DNA of 64,000 bases from Phytopythium helicoides. Lineage: Eukaryota; Oomycota; Peronosporomycetes; Pythiales; Pythiaceae. The stretch is from the NCBI GenBank assembly GCA_024867545.1, contig JANFNE010000013.1, forward strand, positions 124,001-188,000, written 5' to 3'. A program made the position numbers and the translations under genes. Below are positions 42,951 through 53,619 of the stretch, one piece after another; within the stretch, counting starts at the first letter, position 1, and each line of letters opens with the position of its first letter. Below the pieces are notes generated by a model that did not search any database, was not told where the DNA came from, and was given only the letters and a program-made list of their open reading frames with translations.

Positions 42951-44981
42951 ATGACGACGCTGCTGCACTCGCGAGAGGTCGAGGGCTCGGCTGCTGCCGG
43001 CCGCGGGCCTGTGCACGAGTCCACGCTGCCGATCCGCTTCGACCCGAGCTGGACGCTGTACTCGAACCTGATGGACCGCTTCTCGCTCGACCCCGAGGGC
43101 AGCGGTAGGCTGTTCGGCTGGCGCGCGCGGAACCCGCTCACGGGCGAGGCCGGCGCCTACGAGTGGGTGACGCTTAAGGAGTTCGTCGCGCAGGTCGAGA
43201 CACTGGCGTCGGGCATGAAGACCACGCTGCAGACGGAGCGAGGCGCGCTCATCGGCGTTTTCAGCAAGAACCGATACGAGTGGGGCCTCGTCGAGCACGC
43301 CTCCAACCGCATGGCGTACACACTGGTGCCGCTCTACGACACGCTCGGCCCCAACGCCGTGCCGTTCATCATGAACCACACCGAGATGAAGGTCGTCTTC
43401 TGCGCCAAGGAGCAGTTCAAGACGCTCATGAGCGTCGTGCACGAGTGCCCAACCGTCAAGACCATCGTGCAGTTCGAAGATGACGTCGACGACGAGGAGA
43501 TCGCGCTCGCCAAGGAGCATAACGTAACGCTTGTCAAGCTGTCGGAGCTCATGGTCACCGGCAAAGAGAACACCGTCCCCGCGGACCCGCCCAAGCCGGA
43601 TGACCTCGCCACGATCTGCTACACATCCGGCACGACGGGCAACCCCAAGGGCGTGATGCTGACGCACTCTAACTTCATGGCGGCCATCGGATGTAGCGAC
43701 AAGTACACGATCCTCTACCCAACCGATGTCCATCTGTCGTACCTGCCGCTCGCTCATTGCTTCGAGCGCAACGTGCAAGCCCACGTGATCGCCAAGGGTG
43801 GCTGCATCGGGTACTACCAGGGCGACGTCACCAAGCTGCTCGAAGATATGGCTGTGCTGCAGCCAACCGTCTTCCCGTCCGTGCCGCGACTGCTCAACCG
43901 CATCTACGACAAGCTCGCGAACGGCATCGGAGCTGCCACGGGGCTCAAGAAGCAGCTGATCGACCGCGCCTTCGCCGCCAAGCTCGCGTACCTCCAGGCG
44001 AATGGCAAGGACGTCACGCACGCATTCTGGGACCGCGTCGTGTTCAACAAGTTCAAGATGGCACTTGGTGGTCGTGTGCGTCTCATTCTCAGTGGCTCCG
44101 CTCCCATCGCTCAGGACGTGAAGCAGTTCCTCGCTGTCGCGTTCTGCTGCCCTGTGCTTGAGGGCTATGGCCTGACCGAGACTGGCGCCGTCATCGCCTG
44201 TGGCACGTTCGACGCGTCTGTAGGTGCCCATGTTGGCATCCCGCTCTCAGGCGTGCAAGTCCAGCTTGCCGATGTGCCCGAGATGGAGTACTTCAGTAAC
44301 GCTCCTGAGAACAAAGCCGACGACTGGCGACCTAGCGGTGAGGTGCTCATGAAGGGCGGCAACCTGTTTGTCGGCTACTACAAGCAGCCCGAGCTCACCC
44401 GTGAAGTGATTGACGAGGACGGTTGGTTCCACACGGGCGATATTGGTGCCTGGAACCCGGACGGCACGCTGAGCATCATTGACCGGAAGAAGAACATCTT
44501 CAAGCTATCGCAGGGTGAGTACGTCGCCCCCGAGAAGGTCGAATCGGTGTACGCAAAGAGCCCGTTCGTGGCTCAGGTGTACGTCCATGGCGACTCGCTC
44601 AAGAACTTCCTGGTCGCTGTCATCGTTCCGGACGCCGAGGTTGTTGCATCATGGGCCAAGCAGAAGCAGCAGGAGGACGGCTTGAAGAAGCCCGAGCCCG
44701 AAGATCAAGACGCTGCCGGCAAGACCCAGCTCGAGAAGCTGTGTGCTGCGAAGGGCGAGGATAGTCTCCACCACGCAATTCAGCACCACCTTGAGGAGGT
44801 CGGCAAGCAGAACGGACTTGTGGGCTTTGAGCGTGTGCACCGCATTCACCTGCATCCGCACGAGCTCACAGTCGACGACGGTTTCCTTACGCCCACGTTC
44901 AAGCTCAAGCGCCACACGCTCGCCAAACACTTCCACACCGAGATTGAGGCCATGTACGCTGACGCCGACGCGCGTCTGTGA
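42951..44981 (+). CDS. Long-chain acyl-CoA synthetase 6, intact
   Basis: A single uninterrupted ORF of 676 residues. P-loop YTSGTTGNPKG (Asn where the others have Asp), GYGLTETGAV and the FACS signature WFHTGDIG followed by [17 protein letters not shown]. The N-terminus MTTLLHSREVEG begins directly at the segment shared by ACSL2-5, without an acylation-type extension. A charged insertion near the C-terminus (KQKQQEDGLKKPEPEDQD) distinguishes it. With ACSL1 it is one of only two copies free of frame breaks and can serve as the reference for judging the others. Confidence 0.95.
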   Translation: MTTLLHSREVEGSAAAGRGPVHESTLPIRFDPSWTLYSNLMDRFSLDPEGSGRLFGWRARNPLTGEAGAYEWVTLKEFVAQVETLASGMKTTLQTERGALIGVFSKNRYEWGLVEHASNRMAYTLVPLYDTLGPNAVPFIMNHTEMKVVFCAKEQFKTLMSVVHECPTVKTIVQFEDDVDDEEIALAKEHNVTLVKLSELMVTGKENTVPADPPKPDDLATICYTSGTTGNPKGVMLTHSNFMAAIGCSDKYTILYPTDVHLSYLPLAHCFERNVQAHVIAKGGCIGYYQGDVTKLLEDMAVLQPTVFPSVPRLLNRIYDKLANGIGAATGLKKQLIDRAFAAKLAYLQANGKDVTHAFWDRVVFNKFKMALGGRVRLILSGSAPIAQDVKQFLAVAFCCPVLEGYGLTETGAVIACGTFDASVGAHVGIPLSGVQVQLADVPEMEYFSNAPENKADDWRPSGEVLMKGGNLFVGYYKQPELTREVIDEDGWFHTGDIGAWNPDGTLSIIDRKKNIFKLSQGEYVAPEKVESVYAKSPFVAQVYVHGDSLKNFLVAVIVPDAEVVASWAKQKQQEDGLKKPEPEDQDAAGKTQLEKLCAAKGEDSLHHAIQHHLEEVGKQNGLVGFERVHRIHLHPHELTVDDGFLTPTFKLKRHTLAKHFHTEIEAMYADADARL

Positions 44982-45120
44982 TTATTTGCCGGCAGTACAT
45001 TGAGTAGCCATGTAGAGGAAACATTTGTATCAGCGACATGCTAGCCACCGCAGTCGGTTGCCCACACCTCGATAAATATCGTGTCATCACGAGTGCTTGT
45101 AAGGCTTGCCTCTGAAATTG

Positions 45121-46647
45121 TTACTCGTAGAAATGCCGTGTCAGTGCCGCCTTGAGCGCACCAAGGAACGCGTCAACGAGCCGCGACGGGTCGTTTTCCC
45201 AGGTGTCTATGCTTTCGTTCCCTGTCGACGCCAATACAATCCCAATACTCCCACTTCCACCGTCCCCTGGATGATTCGAACGACCGTCCAGCAGCCGGAC
45301 TTGCAAGTCTGCGAGACAGTGCGTGAGGAAGAACTCAGGGGGAAATTCGAGCGAGAGCACGACTATCCGTAGAGGTGCGGTCGCATCGAGCTGCTCTTGG
45401 AACATGAAGAAGGCGCGGGAAAAGTCGATAGCATCGTACTCGAGCACTGAGTGAGGGATGAGTGGTTAGCTTAAGATGAGATGAAACTTTGCTCACTGAA
45501 ATCACCATACCGAGGACGCGGTCACGAAGAGCACCAATAAAGTCGCGACGTTTTGTCCACTGGCGCACGAATGCCTAGGTTCGTGATCACGCCGTCAGTA
45601 CTGGCACTACACACCAGCTCATTGAAAACGTCCCCCACCTGCTTGTACGAGGCGATGATTTCGACCGATGACATGCTGGCACTAGGAGAACAAGCAGTCT
45701 GTGTGACTAGGTTGGAAAGCTTCAGCTCCGATGACCACGACAAAACCACGCGCCATTGTGGCGCTGGATTGCCGTCAGAAACTGTGTCGCCACGAATTAT
45801 CTCGAGGCTTCGGTCGACAAGCTCAAGCGAAATAATTGTCTTCTCAGTGCTGTACTCGATAACGGGTCGCTCAAACCCCCGAAGCAAGAAAGAGCCTCCG
45901 ACTGTGTCGCCCTCTCCTCGTACAGACGCTGTCTTGTCGTCATCTGCGAGAAGTGGCAGGACGAATCGCACTTGACTAGCCAAAACCGCAACATCGAGCT
46001 CTGGGTAGTGCTGGAGCAGCTCATACTCAAATCGAGCGCGTGAATCTTTCAACTGGGACAGCACCTAGAGCAGATCGCCGCGGATCTTTTGTTAGTGGGT
46101 GATGCAGGAACCAATCCGGTACGGCTGTTGCAGCGAACCTTGACGTTCGCAGCGCGGAAACTCTCGATGAGCTCGCGCACAGTTTGCTCCAGGACCGAAT
46201 CAACTTCTGTAGCAGCGAGCTCTATTGGTCCAGCAATGCTGAGCCTCGGCAATTGCTGGCTGCAACAATCCTGCTGCGCATCGTACCACACGACGCCCTC
46301 GACTGCAAAAAGATACTTTTGTGAGCGCCTGGTGCCCTGGCACCCGTCAACCTTTGCCACCAGCTCTCCGCACCCGTTCGGAAGCTCCTGCCGCTGTCCG
46401 CCTCTCTCCAGAGCTCGACCCTCGCGCCCAGCCACGCGGCGGCGTACTCAACCTCCAGCACGCCGGAAAACAGCTCCACGCCCTTTTCGCGGCCCCCTGG
46501 CGCTTCCTGCAGCCCCAAATTGGTGCCAGAAGTCGAGAAAACGCGCCGCTTGCCTCCTCGCGCGGCCGATCCCCCGCCGCTGCGCTCGAACACGCGCACG
46601 CCGCGGCCCTGCACCTGCCGCACCCTCGTCGGCCGCGGCCTCGGCAT
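45121..46647 (-). CDS. BABAM2: BRE/BABAM2-like BRCA1-A/BRISC complex subunit
   Basis: Four exons: 46647-46374, 46302-46139, 46064-45511 and 45446-45121, about 438 residues. Introns of 64-74 nt keep phase. The match to BRE is clearest in two blocks: SQLKDSRARFEYELLQ (human RLRESSRLMFEYQTLL) and TKRRDFIGALRDRVLVLEYDA (human HKRREYIAAFLSHFG.GVVEYDA), followed by VVLSLEFPPEF (human VHIDLPLFFPRD). BRE has two UEV-like domains and scaffolds K63-deubiquitinase complexes in DNA repair and cytokine signalling. One extra base at 45574-45577 shifts the frame before TKRRDF. The N-terminal exon is less certain than the rest. The gene diverges from the PP2A subunit gene, 445 bp away. Confidence 0.75.
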
Positions 46648-47092
46648 GGCCGGTTGCCGCTCGTTGCCTTTCTCTAGTAGTGTGGGCCACGCGAGCAATA
46701 GCGTCAGCGCAGGGCTAGGGTCTGCGTTGCAGGGCGCTCTATTGGGAGCCTTCTCGCAGGGGGCGAAGAGAAAACGCACACAATTTGCCGCGCGGCCCCC
46801 TTTTTTGGCGTCCCGAGTGCCGCGGCGGCGCATTCGCTCCCCCCCCTGCCGCGCCAGCTCCCCCCTTCGGCCGGCGCCCAGTCCACCCGTCGGCCGCCGC
46901 CGCCGCGCTCCCCTCGGTGCGTGTCGCCCGCCCGCCCTGGCCCCGCGGGTGTCCCGTGGGCCGCTGGCGCTGCCCCCTGCTGACCCGTCGCGTTGCGTGT
47001 CGACGCCTCGCAGATCTGCTGACGGACCCTCCCGGCCAGACCCCGCGGCGAGCCGTAGACCCCCTCACGCCCCAGCGACCGGCCCCTGAGCG
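46648..47092. other. Divergent promoter, BABAM2 / PP2A B56
   Basis: 445 bp, C-rich on the + strand (runs of C near 46848). Long open frames here reflect high GC and low stop density, not genes. Confidence 0.5.
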
Positions 47093-48804
47093 ATGAAGGG
47101 GATGCTGCAAACGGTCAAGAGAAAGTTGAGCAACAACGGCGAGCAGATGGGCGTCGCCACCGCCATGGACGTGGACGCCAAGGGCAACGGCGCGGGCGTC
47201 GGCAGCGGCGCGGGATCGCCCGTCAACGACGTCGCGCGATCCGACGTGTCGCTGCCCAAGCGCGAGCGCCGCAGGTCCTTCCTCGCGCGCAACCAGAAGG
47301 TGCAGGCGCTTAAGGACCTGCCGCACCTCAAGGACACGAGCATGCAGAAGCGAGAGGCGCTCTTTCAGCAGAAGCTCGAGCTCTGCTCGGTCATTTTCAA
47401 CTTTGACGACCCCACCTCGGACAAGCGGTGCGTTCGACTCTTTTGGGACCCGCGCGGTGACATGGGGGCTTGACTGACGCATGCCCACCACTGCAGCGGG
47501 AAGGATCTCAAGCGGCAGACGCTGCTCGAGCTGGTAGACTATGTGAACAACCCCGGCGGCCAGAAGATCTTCACCGAGGCGCTCATGCCCGACATCATGG
47601 CCATGGTGGTGCGTATCCTACTATCTTACTGCGCCAGGCGATTTGGGATTCCACGAATCCAACCAATCTAACGCCTGACCTAAACGCAGTCGGTCAACAT
47701 CTGCCGCGCGCTGCCGCCCGAGACGGAGGACTTTGACCCTGAGGAGGACGAACCGGTGCTGGAGCCGTCGTGGCCCCACCTGCAGGTCGTGTACGAGTTC
47801 TTCCTGCGCTTCATTGTGTCGGGCGAGGTAAACGCCAAGGTGGCCAAGAAGTTCGTCGACCAGAAGTTCTGCCTCTCAATCATCGAGCTCTTTGACAGTG
47901 AAGACCCGCGGGAGCGCGACTACCTCAAGACGATCTTGCATCGCATTTACGGCAAGTTCATGTCGCACCGGTCCTTCATTCGCAAGGCTATCAGCAATGT
48001 GTTCTACCGCTTTGTGTACGAGACTGAGCGGCACAACGGCATTGGTGAGCTGCTTGAGATCCTTGGCAGCATCATCAACGGATTCGCGCTGCCGCTCAAG
48101 GCAGAGCACCTACAGTTCCTGGTGCGCGCGCTCGTACCACTTCACAAGCCCAAGTGTGTGTCGATGTACCACCAGCAGCTCTCGTACTGCATCACGCAGT
48201 ACGTAGAGAAGGACCCCGAGACGGCGGTGCCGATTGTGCAGGGCATCCTCAAGTTCTGGCCCTGGTCGTGCTCGTCCAAGCAGGTCATTTTCCTCAACGA
48301 GCTGGAGGAGATCCTCGAGCTCATGGGAACAGAGCAGCTGCTGCAAGTGCACAAGCCGCTCTTTTCTGGGCTCGCAAAGTGGCTTGGAAGCCAGCATTTC
48401 CAGGTTTCGGAGCGCTCACTGTTCCTCTGGAACAACGAGCATCTGGTCAACAATGGCTGTCTGAGCAAGCAGCATGCGCACCTGATCCTGCCTGTGATCT
48501 ACGGTCCTCTGCATCGGAACTCGCTCGGCCACTGGAACTCGACGGTCGAGGGTCTCGCTCAGGTGTGTTTTGACTTTGACTTTTCTTTTCTTAGTGGCCA
48601 CTATCGAAAGCTGACTTGTTGCCTGGTTGACATCTGCAGAATGTGCTGAAGCTGTACATGGACTACGACATGGCACTGTATGATCAGTGTGCTAAGGATT
48701 ACTCGCTGAAGGAGCAGGCATTGGCCGAGGCCAAGGACAAGGACCAGGACAAGTGGCGGAAAATAGAGTCGCTGGCAGCGTCCAAGGCGCCAGCGGTCAA
48801 CTAG
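47093..48804 (+). CDS. PP2A regulatory subunit B56 (B')
   Basis: Four exons: 47093-47427, 47497-47608, 47690-48562 and 48640-48804, giving 494 residues. All introns are GT-AG (69-81 nt) and in phase. The protein is a typical B56 HEAT-like solenoid: KKFVDQKFCLSIIELFDSEDPRERDYLKTI is the conserved core (split here as KFVDQKF and LFDSEDPRERDYLKT), followed by LHRIYGKF, FRKAI-like FIRKAISNVF, ETERHNGIGELLEILG and HWNSTVEGLAQNVLKLYM. B56 subunits recruit protein phosphatase 2A to LxxIxE-bearing substrates. The N-terminal ~85 residues are variable and Gly/Arg-rich. The C-terminus is short and coiled, without the long tail of some isoforms. Confidence 0.95.
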
Positions 48805-49394
48805 CAGCCGCAATGCAACGGCAACAGTGGGAGGAAGTGACCGCGGCTGTAGCGCGGGAGCAGCCCAGCCGGAGCCAGTAGCATGGATTTCGTTTACCTG
48901 CTGGAAGAGTGACAGGAGGAGGAGAGAGAGAGGAGAGGAGAGGAGAGGAGGAGAGTGAAAGAGAAACAGGATCGCTTGTGTGCACGTGCGAGTGTGTATG
49001 GCTGTCATTGCTCGGAAGGTGACGTCAATCCTGCGCGTGGAAACGTTGACGGCAAGTGATGCTTGTCAGCGCAAGGAGGATGATGACAAGCATGCCGCAA
49101 TCGGTCGTTTCCGTTCCTATTTTGGTGGCTAGCACGGCATTATCCGGTCGTTTCCGTTGTTTTCTGCCCGAATCCCAACGTTCCGTGTCGGATAAAGGCA
49201 CATCTGTCCCGAACGCCCCGCAGTCCCGTGCGAGCCCTCTCCGCGTTCGGGACGATCGGGACCGCTCGCGGGGAAAGCCACGACACCAGTGAATTTCGGC
49301 CACAGCCGAACGAGCGGAGCTCTCCGGATCCGCCGCCCGCCGCGCCTCCGCGGCTCCCTCTCTGCGTCTCCGCGAGCGCGAGCGCCTCGACCTC
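48805..49394. other. Intergenic with GA-rich tract
   Basis: 590 bp between the PP2A subunit and bS18m genes. It contains an imperfect GA/GGA-rich purine tract at 48913-48960. No gene recognised. Confidence 0.5.
48913..48960. repeat. Purine (GA/GGA) microsatellite
   Basis: Alternating AGG and AG units, almost pure purine on the + strand, in the 3' flank of the PP2A subunit gene. Confidence 0.75.
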
Positions 49395-50473
49395 ATGGTG
49401 CGCGTGTGGCTGCGCCCCGCGCTGACCGGTGCGTGGCTTCTGGGGGCTCGAGCGGCGCTCTGGGGCCCGAGGACTGACCGATTGATCCGGTGGACGCCGT
49501 TGACGCAGCGCTCGGCCGCGCGGCGAGTGTGCAGCAGCGCTCGGCGGCGCTGCGCGTGCTGGCGCGCTCCCAGCAGGTCCAGATCCCGGCCATTCGCGCG
49601 CTGAGCACGGGAAAGGACAAGCAGGGCCGCAAGGAGAAGGCCAACAAGCTGTCGACCAAGTTCGACGAGGAGGCCGACGCCGAGGCGACCGACCTGCCGC
49701 CCGAGGTGCAGTTCCTGAGCAAGGAGATGGACGCCGAGTACGACGACGAGGACTTTGAGGCCGACGAGATTGTACCTGGCGAGGACGACGACGAGGATGA
49801 CGAGGACGACGAGCTGGACCCGGCGCTCACGCCCGAGGAGTGGGCTGCTCGCTTCGAGCGCGAGGTGGCCGAGTGGGGCGACGACGACGATGAGGACGGA
49901 GAGCTTGAGGGCGCCGAGGGCAGTGACGACGTTGAGGACGACCGGCTGTACATCGAGATGCCAGGCTACGACGCGTCGCTGAGCCTGGCTGAGAACGGCA
50001 TGATCTCCAACGAGGGCTCCGGCCCCGACCCATTCGGTGACTGGCAGCAGGGCATGGCCGTCGCACCCGAGATGATGAACTGGATGCTGCCGGCCGACAA
50101 GCGGCGGCCGTTCACAAAGGGCTCGGCCAAGCCATGGAAGTACTTTGTCAAGGCCGACCACCAGGACATCGTTGAGCTGGCGCTGGATGTGGAACTGCTG
50201 CGCATGTTCATCTCGCCCACGGGCCGCATTCGGCCGCGCCGCTTCACAGGCCTTACGGCCAAGCAGCAGCGAAAACTGGCCCGCGCCGTCAAGATCTCGC
50301 GCCAGCTCGCACTGCTGCCGTACCTGTCGCGCTACCCGGAGCCGTCTCCGGAGCAGTGGAAGGCCATGGAGGAGGAGGAGATCGCCAAGCTGCAGGCTAT
50401 GATGGAGAGCAGCGACTATGCCGAGGAGGAGGATGACGACGACGAGCTCGACGAGGACTTCGAATATGATTAG
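49395..50473 (+). CDS. Mitochondrial ribosomal protein bS18m with acidic extension
   Basis: Two exons, 49395-49428 and 49509-50473 (intron of 80 nt, GTGCGT ... TTGACGCAG), 332 residues. Exon 1 plus the first part of exon 2 gives an Arg/Ala/Leu-rich presequence ([17 protein letters not shown]...RVLARS). The bS18 core lies at ~205-275: [63 protein letters not shown]. Between them is a ~130-residue very acidic segment (Asp/Glu runs), and the C-terminus is acidic too. Bacterial S18 is ~75 residues, so most of this protein is lineage-specific addition. It is part of the small mitoribosomal subunit, where S18 contacts S6. The family Cys of some S18m zinc sites is absent from the core. Confidence 0.88.
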
Positions 50474-50966
50474 AAGAAGGAATAGAAACGCCACACACAG
50501 ACAGAGCCACTCGCCGCCGCCGAGCTGCACCCCTCACTGTCGGTCCGAAAACAGAGCAAACAACACGATGGATCCTGTTGCGTTGGCTTCACGTGTGCCA
50601 TCAAGTATCATGGCGCTGCGACTTCCTTCTGATGTAGTAGGTTTCTGGATTGTTGTGGCTTTCAATAGTGGAATAGTGTCGACCTCAATTGTCGTTGGGA
50701 TTCGTGGGAGCAATGATGTCAATGAGTTGTCAATGTGACTGACGTGGTGGACGCATGCACACGAGGCGTCGATACTGTATTCGTTGGTTTGTGTCGTGGG
50801 GGTTTGTACATTACATATAGCCGCGGCGGTGGCCAGCGGAACATACAACATACAAAATGGAGAAAACAACTATATATCAAGGCGGGAGGATGCAATGTCG
50901 AGGCTCCATGCACTCTACACGGCAACCAGCACCCGCTGAGCGTAGCAGAAGGCCACTACAGCCAGC
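50474..50966. other. Convergent 3' spacer, bS18m / dyskerin
   Basis: 493 bp between two convergent stop codons. Only short frames; no gene or structured repeat recognised. Confidence 0.5.
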
Positions 50967-52436
50967 CTACTCCGAGTCGCTGTCGTCCTTCGACTTCTTC
51001 TTCTTCTTCTTCTTGGACTTCTTCTTCTCGGGAGACTCGCCCGTCTCGGCAGCAGCCTCGCGCTTCTTCTTCTCCTTCTTTTCCTTCTTGGCTTTCTTAC
51101 GAGCAGCCTCGTTGTCGCTGTCGGCGTCGGCCTCCTCCTTGATCTCCTCCTTAACCTCGGTCTTAACCTCCTCAATCAGCGGCTTCGAGCTCGAGCCGTT
51201 GGCGGCGTAGAGCGCCGAGACGTCGGCAGGCGTGTTCTCGTTCACCTTTCCAAACTTGCCGATCTTACCCTCCTTCACGAGCGACTTGACCTTCTGGGCC
51301 ATCGGCCCCAGGCCCCAGCGGCGTGGGTAGGTGTCACGCTCCATGATGACACGCTTGATCTTGGCGACGACGCCGTGGTCGCACGTGGCCATGACAGCCG
51401 TAGTCATCTGGGCAATACCGACGGCGATGGCTTCACCCTTGGTGGTCATGAGCACAACCTCCTCGCCGATGTCAATGTCATCGGCGAAGCGCAGCAGACC
51501 GGGGATCATGAACTTGGCACCGTAGCAGATGGCGTTGACCGACGAGTCCTTGACGACGATGCGCTTGTAGGTGGTGAGCAACACCTCGAGCGGACGCACA
51601 ATGCGGCGCAGGTACGACTCGTCCTTGTAGGTGTCGTACTGGTACTGCGCGTCGAGCACGTCATGCATGGTCACCATCGAGTCAGCCTCACCGAGCACAC
51701 CCGAGCGCACACGACGCAGCTCCTGCATGTGACCGCCGACGCCGAGCACGAGGCCGAGGTGCACGCAGAGCGTACGGATGTAGGTGCCGGCCTCGCAGCT
51801 GACCCAGAAGACGCCGAGATTGCGCTTGTCATCGTACTCGATGAGCTTGGACTGGTAGATGGTGCGGATGCGCAGCTGGCGCTTGACGGCCGAGATGAGC
51901 GGCGGGCGCTGGAAGAGCGCGCCCGTGAGCGTCTCGATGGCGCGCGCGAGCTTGGCCTGCGAGTCGATGGCCGAGTGCAGGCGCACGACGGCGACGTACT
52001 CCTTACCGGCACCTTGCTGGGCCTTGACGAGGCGCGTGGCGCGGTCAATGCAGACGATGAGGCAGCCCGTGACCTTGGGGTCGAGCGTGCCGCTGTGGCC
52101 CGTCTTCTCGACGCGCAGGATGCGGCGGATCCATGCGACGACCTCGTGCGAGCTGGGGTTGGCTGGCTTGTCGAGGTTGATGACGCCGTAGCGCACGTAG
52201 TCCTGCAGGTTGCGCTTGAGCGGGCTGGTGCTGCTGGGGATGGGCGTGTAGTGGCCCGTGCGCACGTTGAGCGCGTTGTAGTTGCGCAGCAGCAGCGGCC
52301 ACTTGCTCGTGTCCACCTTGGCGCCGGAGCTCTCGGGCGCGATCAGGTCGCGGCCGCCGTCCGTGGCCGTCTCCAGCTCGGCGGACGCCTTGCGCTTCTT
52401 CTTCTTGCTCTTGCGCTCCATCTCGGCGGCCGTCAT
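50967..52436 (-). CDS. CBF5: Dyskerin/Cbf5 rRNA pseudouridine synthase
   Basis: 489 residues in a single exon from the ATG at 52436. The frame is open further upstream, but the family start context (Lys-rich stretch, then [12 protein letters not shown]) begins here. TruB-type catalytic domain with the active-site Asp119 in [14 protein letters not shown], the dyskerin N-terminal motif, and then a PUA domain (~295-370; [14 protein letters not shown]). The C-terminus is Lys/Glu-rich ([17 protein letters not shown]), a nucleolar targeting type of tail. As the catalytic subunit of H/ACA snoRNPs it converts uridine to pseudouridine in rRNA; in animals it also belongs to telomerase. It diverges from IMP3 across a 501-bp spacer, so two nucleolar ribosome-assembly genes share a promoter region. 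Confidence 0.97.
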   Translation of the reverse strand: MTAAEMERKSKKKKRKASAELETATDGGRDLIAPESSGAKVDTSKWPLLLRNYNALNVRTGHYTPIPSSTSPLKRNLQDYVRYGVINLDKPANPSSHEVVAWIRRILRVEKTGHSGTLDPKVTGCLIVCIDRATRLVKAQQGAGKEYVAVVRLHSAIDSQAKLARAIETLTGALFQRPPLISAVKRQLRIRTIYQSKLIEYDDKRNLGVFWVSCEAGTYIRTLCVHLGLVLGVGGHMQELRRVRSGVLGEADSMVTMHDVLDAQYQYDTYKDESYLRRIVRPLEVLLTTYKRIVVKDSSVNAICYGAKFMIPGLLRFADDIDIGEEVVLMTTKGEAIAVGIAQMTTAVMATCDHGVVAKIKRVIMERDTYPRRWGLGPMAQKVKSLVKEGKIGKFGKVNENTPADVSALYAANGSSSKPLIEEVKTEVKEEIKEEADADSDNEAARKKAKKEKKEKKKREAAAETGESPEKKKSKKKKKKKSKDDSDSE

Positions 52437-52937
52437 GGCTGCTGCAGTGCGTCGGAGGGATCCGCAGGCAGGGAAGAGCGCGACTGATGGCGGGGAGCTG
52501 CTGCCCGTGGCGGTTGGCCCAATACCCAGGCGATTGGCTGGCGGCGACTCTGACCAATGGGTGTCTGTCACTTTCAGTAAACACGGCAAAGTGCTAGCTT
52601 TATTTGTCATTTTTGAGTATATTATACCTGTTTGATTACATATAGTGACAGTACTTTGAAATTGATAGAGGTCGGTATTGAGAGAGGCTTTCTCGCTGAC
52701 GAGTTGGTGGGGTCCACATCTTCGTTGAGGACGAAGGCGGTGGCCAACCAACAAATCGCCGACCGAACAGGTAATGATCGACGTCTCGAGTCGCTGGCGG
52801 CGCACGACGTGGCGCTGCAGCCACGAGTTGTAGCGCGTCGTGGGGCCGAACACCGAGTTGCTGACGTTGTGCTCGTGGTGTTGGTGTCTCTCGCGCCTTG
52901 TAGAGCGCCGTAGACGCCGAGGGAGCGACCGACGACC
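52437..52937. other. Bidirectional promoter, dyskerin / IMP3
   Basis: 501 bp between divergent start codons. Three CCAAT/ATTGG boxes lie at 52512-52560, nearer the dyskerin side. Confidence 0.6.
52512..52560. promoter_or_regulatory. Cluster of three CCAAT boxes
   Basis: GGCCCAATA, CGATTGGCTG and GACCAATGG occur within 49 bp, in both orientations. The spacing suits an NF-Y-type bidirectional promoter; function is inferred. Confidence 0.5.
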
Positions 52938-53492
52938 ATGGTGCGCCAGCTCAAGTATCACGAGCAGAAGCTGCTCAAGAAGGTGGACCTGCTCGACTGG
53001 CGCAAGGAGAACAACCTGCACGAGATCAAGGTCATCCGGCGCTACCGCATCCCGGACCGTGAGCAGTACCACAAGTACAACCGGTTGGTCGGCCACATCT
53101 CCAAGGTGGTGGCACGCCTCAAGAAGCGTCCGGCCAACGACCCGTTCCGCATCAAGACCACCGAGGCGCTGCTCGAGAAGCTCTTCAACATGGGGCTTAT
53201 CCAGACCAAGAAGTCGCTCCTGAAGGCTGAGGAGGTCAACGTCTCGTCCTTCTGCCGCCGCCGTCTGCCCGTCGTCATGGTGCGCGTCAAGATGGCCGAG
53301 ACCATCAAGGAGGCCACCACTTTCGTCGAGCAGGGGCACGTGCGCGTGGGGCCAACAGTAGTCTCTGACCCGGCGTTCCTCGTCACACGGTCCATGGAGG
53401 ACTTTGTCACGTGGGTCGACAGCTCCAAGATCAAGCGCACCATCATGAAGTACAACGACAAGCTCGACGACTACGACCTGCTCGGCAACTAG
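52938..53492 (+). CDS. IMP3: U3 snoRNP protein IMP3
   Basis: An intact ORF of 184 residues, the usual length for IMP3. [21 protein letters not shown] is the characteristic start (shown here as [16 protein letters not shown]), followed by the uS4-like S4 RNA-binding domain ([22 protein letters not shown]) and the conserved end ([14 protein letters not shown]). IMP3 joins the SSU processome and stabilises pairing between U3 snoRNA and pre-18S rRNA. It is single-exon. The ATG at 52938 is in a good context (ACCATGG). Confidence 0.97.
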   Translation: MVRQLKYHEQKLLKKVDLLDWRKENNLHEIKVIRRYRIPDREQYHKYNRLVGHISKVVARLKKRPANDPFRIKTTEALLEKLFNMGLIQTKKSLLKAEEVNVSSFCRRRLPVVMVRVKMAETIKEATTFVEQGHVRVGPTVVSDPAFLVTRSMEDFVTWVDSSKIKRTIMKYNDKLDDYDLLGN

Positions 53493-53619
53493 GGCGTCCA
53501 CCGTGCAGGGCATCATTTGCTCGAGAACGGCAGCGACTGGTTTCTACTGCTACGTACATACATGTTTCATATTTGATCTTTCCTTGGTCTCGCTCCTCTC
53601 TACATCCCGACCTTGTTGA

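Noticed and set aside
42813..44231. Long antisense frames opposite ACSL6 (472 codons) and opposite other GC-rich genes (e.g. 49025-50530, 57180-57977).
   Set aside because: They are complementary-frame artefacts of high GC at third positions; translations are low-complexity His/Arg/Val-rich without domains.
8730..45577. The inserted bases in the broken genes seemed to fall at codon boundaries, suggesting programmed +1 frameshifting.
   Set aside because: Most can equally be an extra base in the third position or in a homopolymer (e.g. GCC-T-GAC could be GCT-GAC plus one C), so the boundary pattern is not demonstrated. No shared slippery site or downstream structure was seen.
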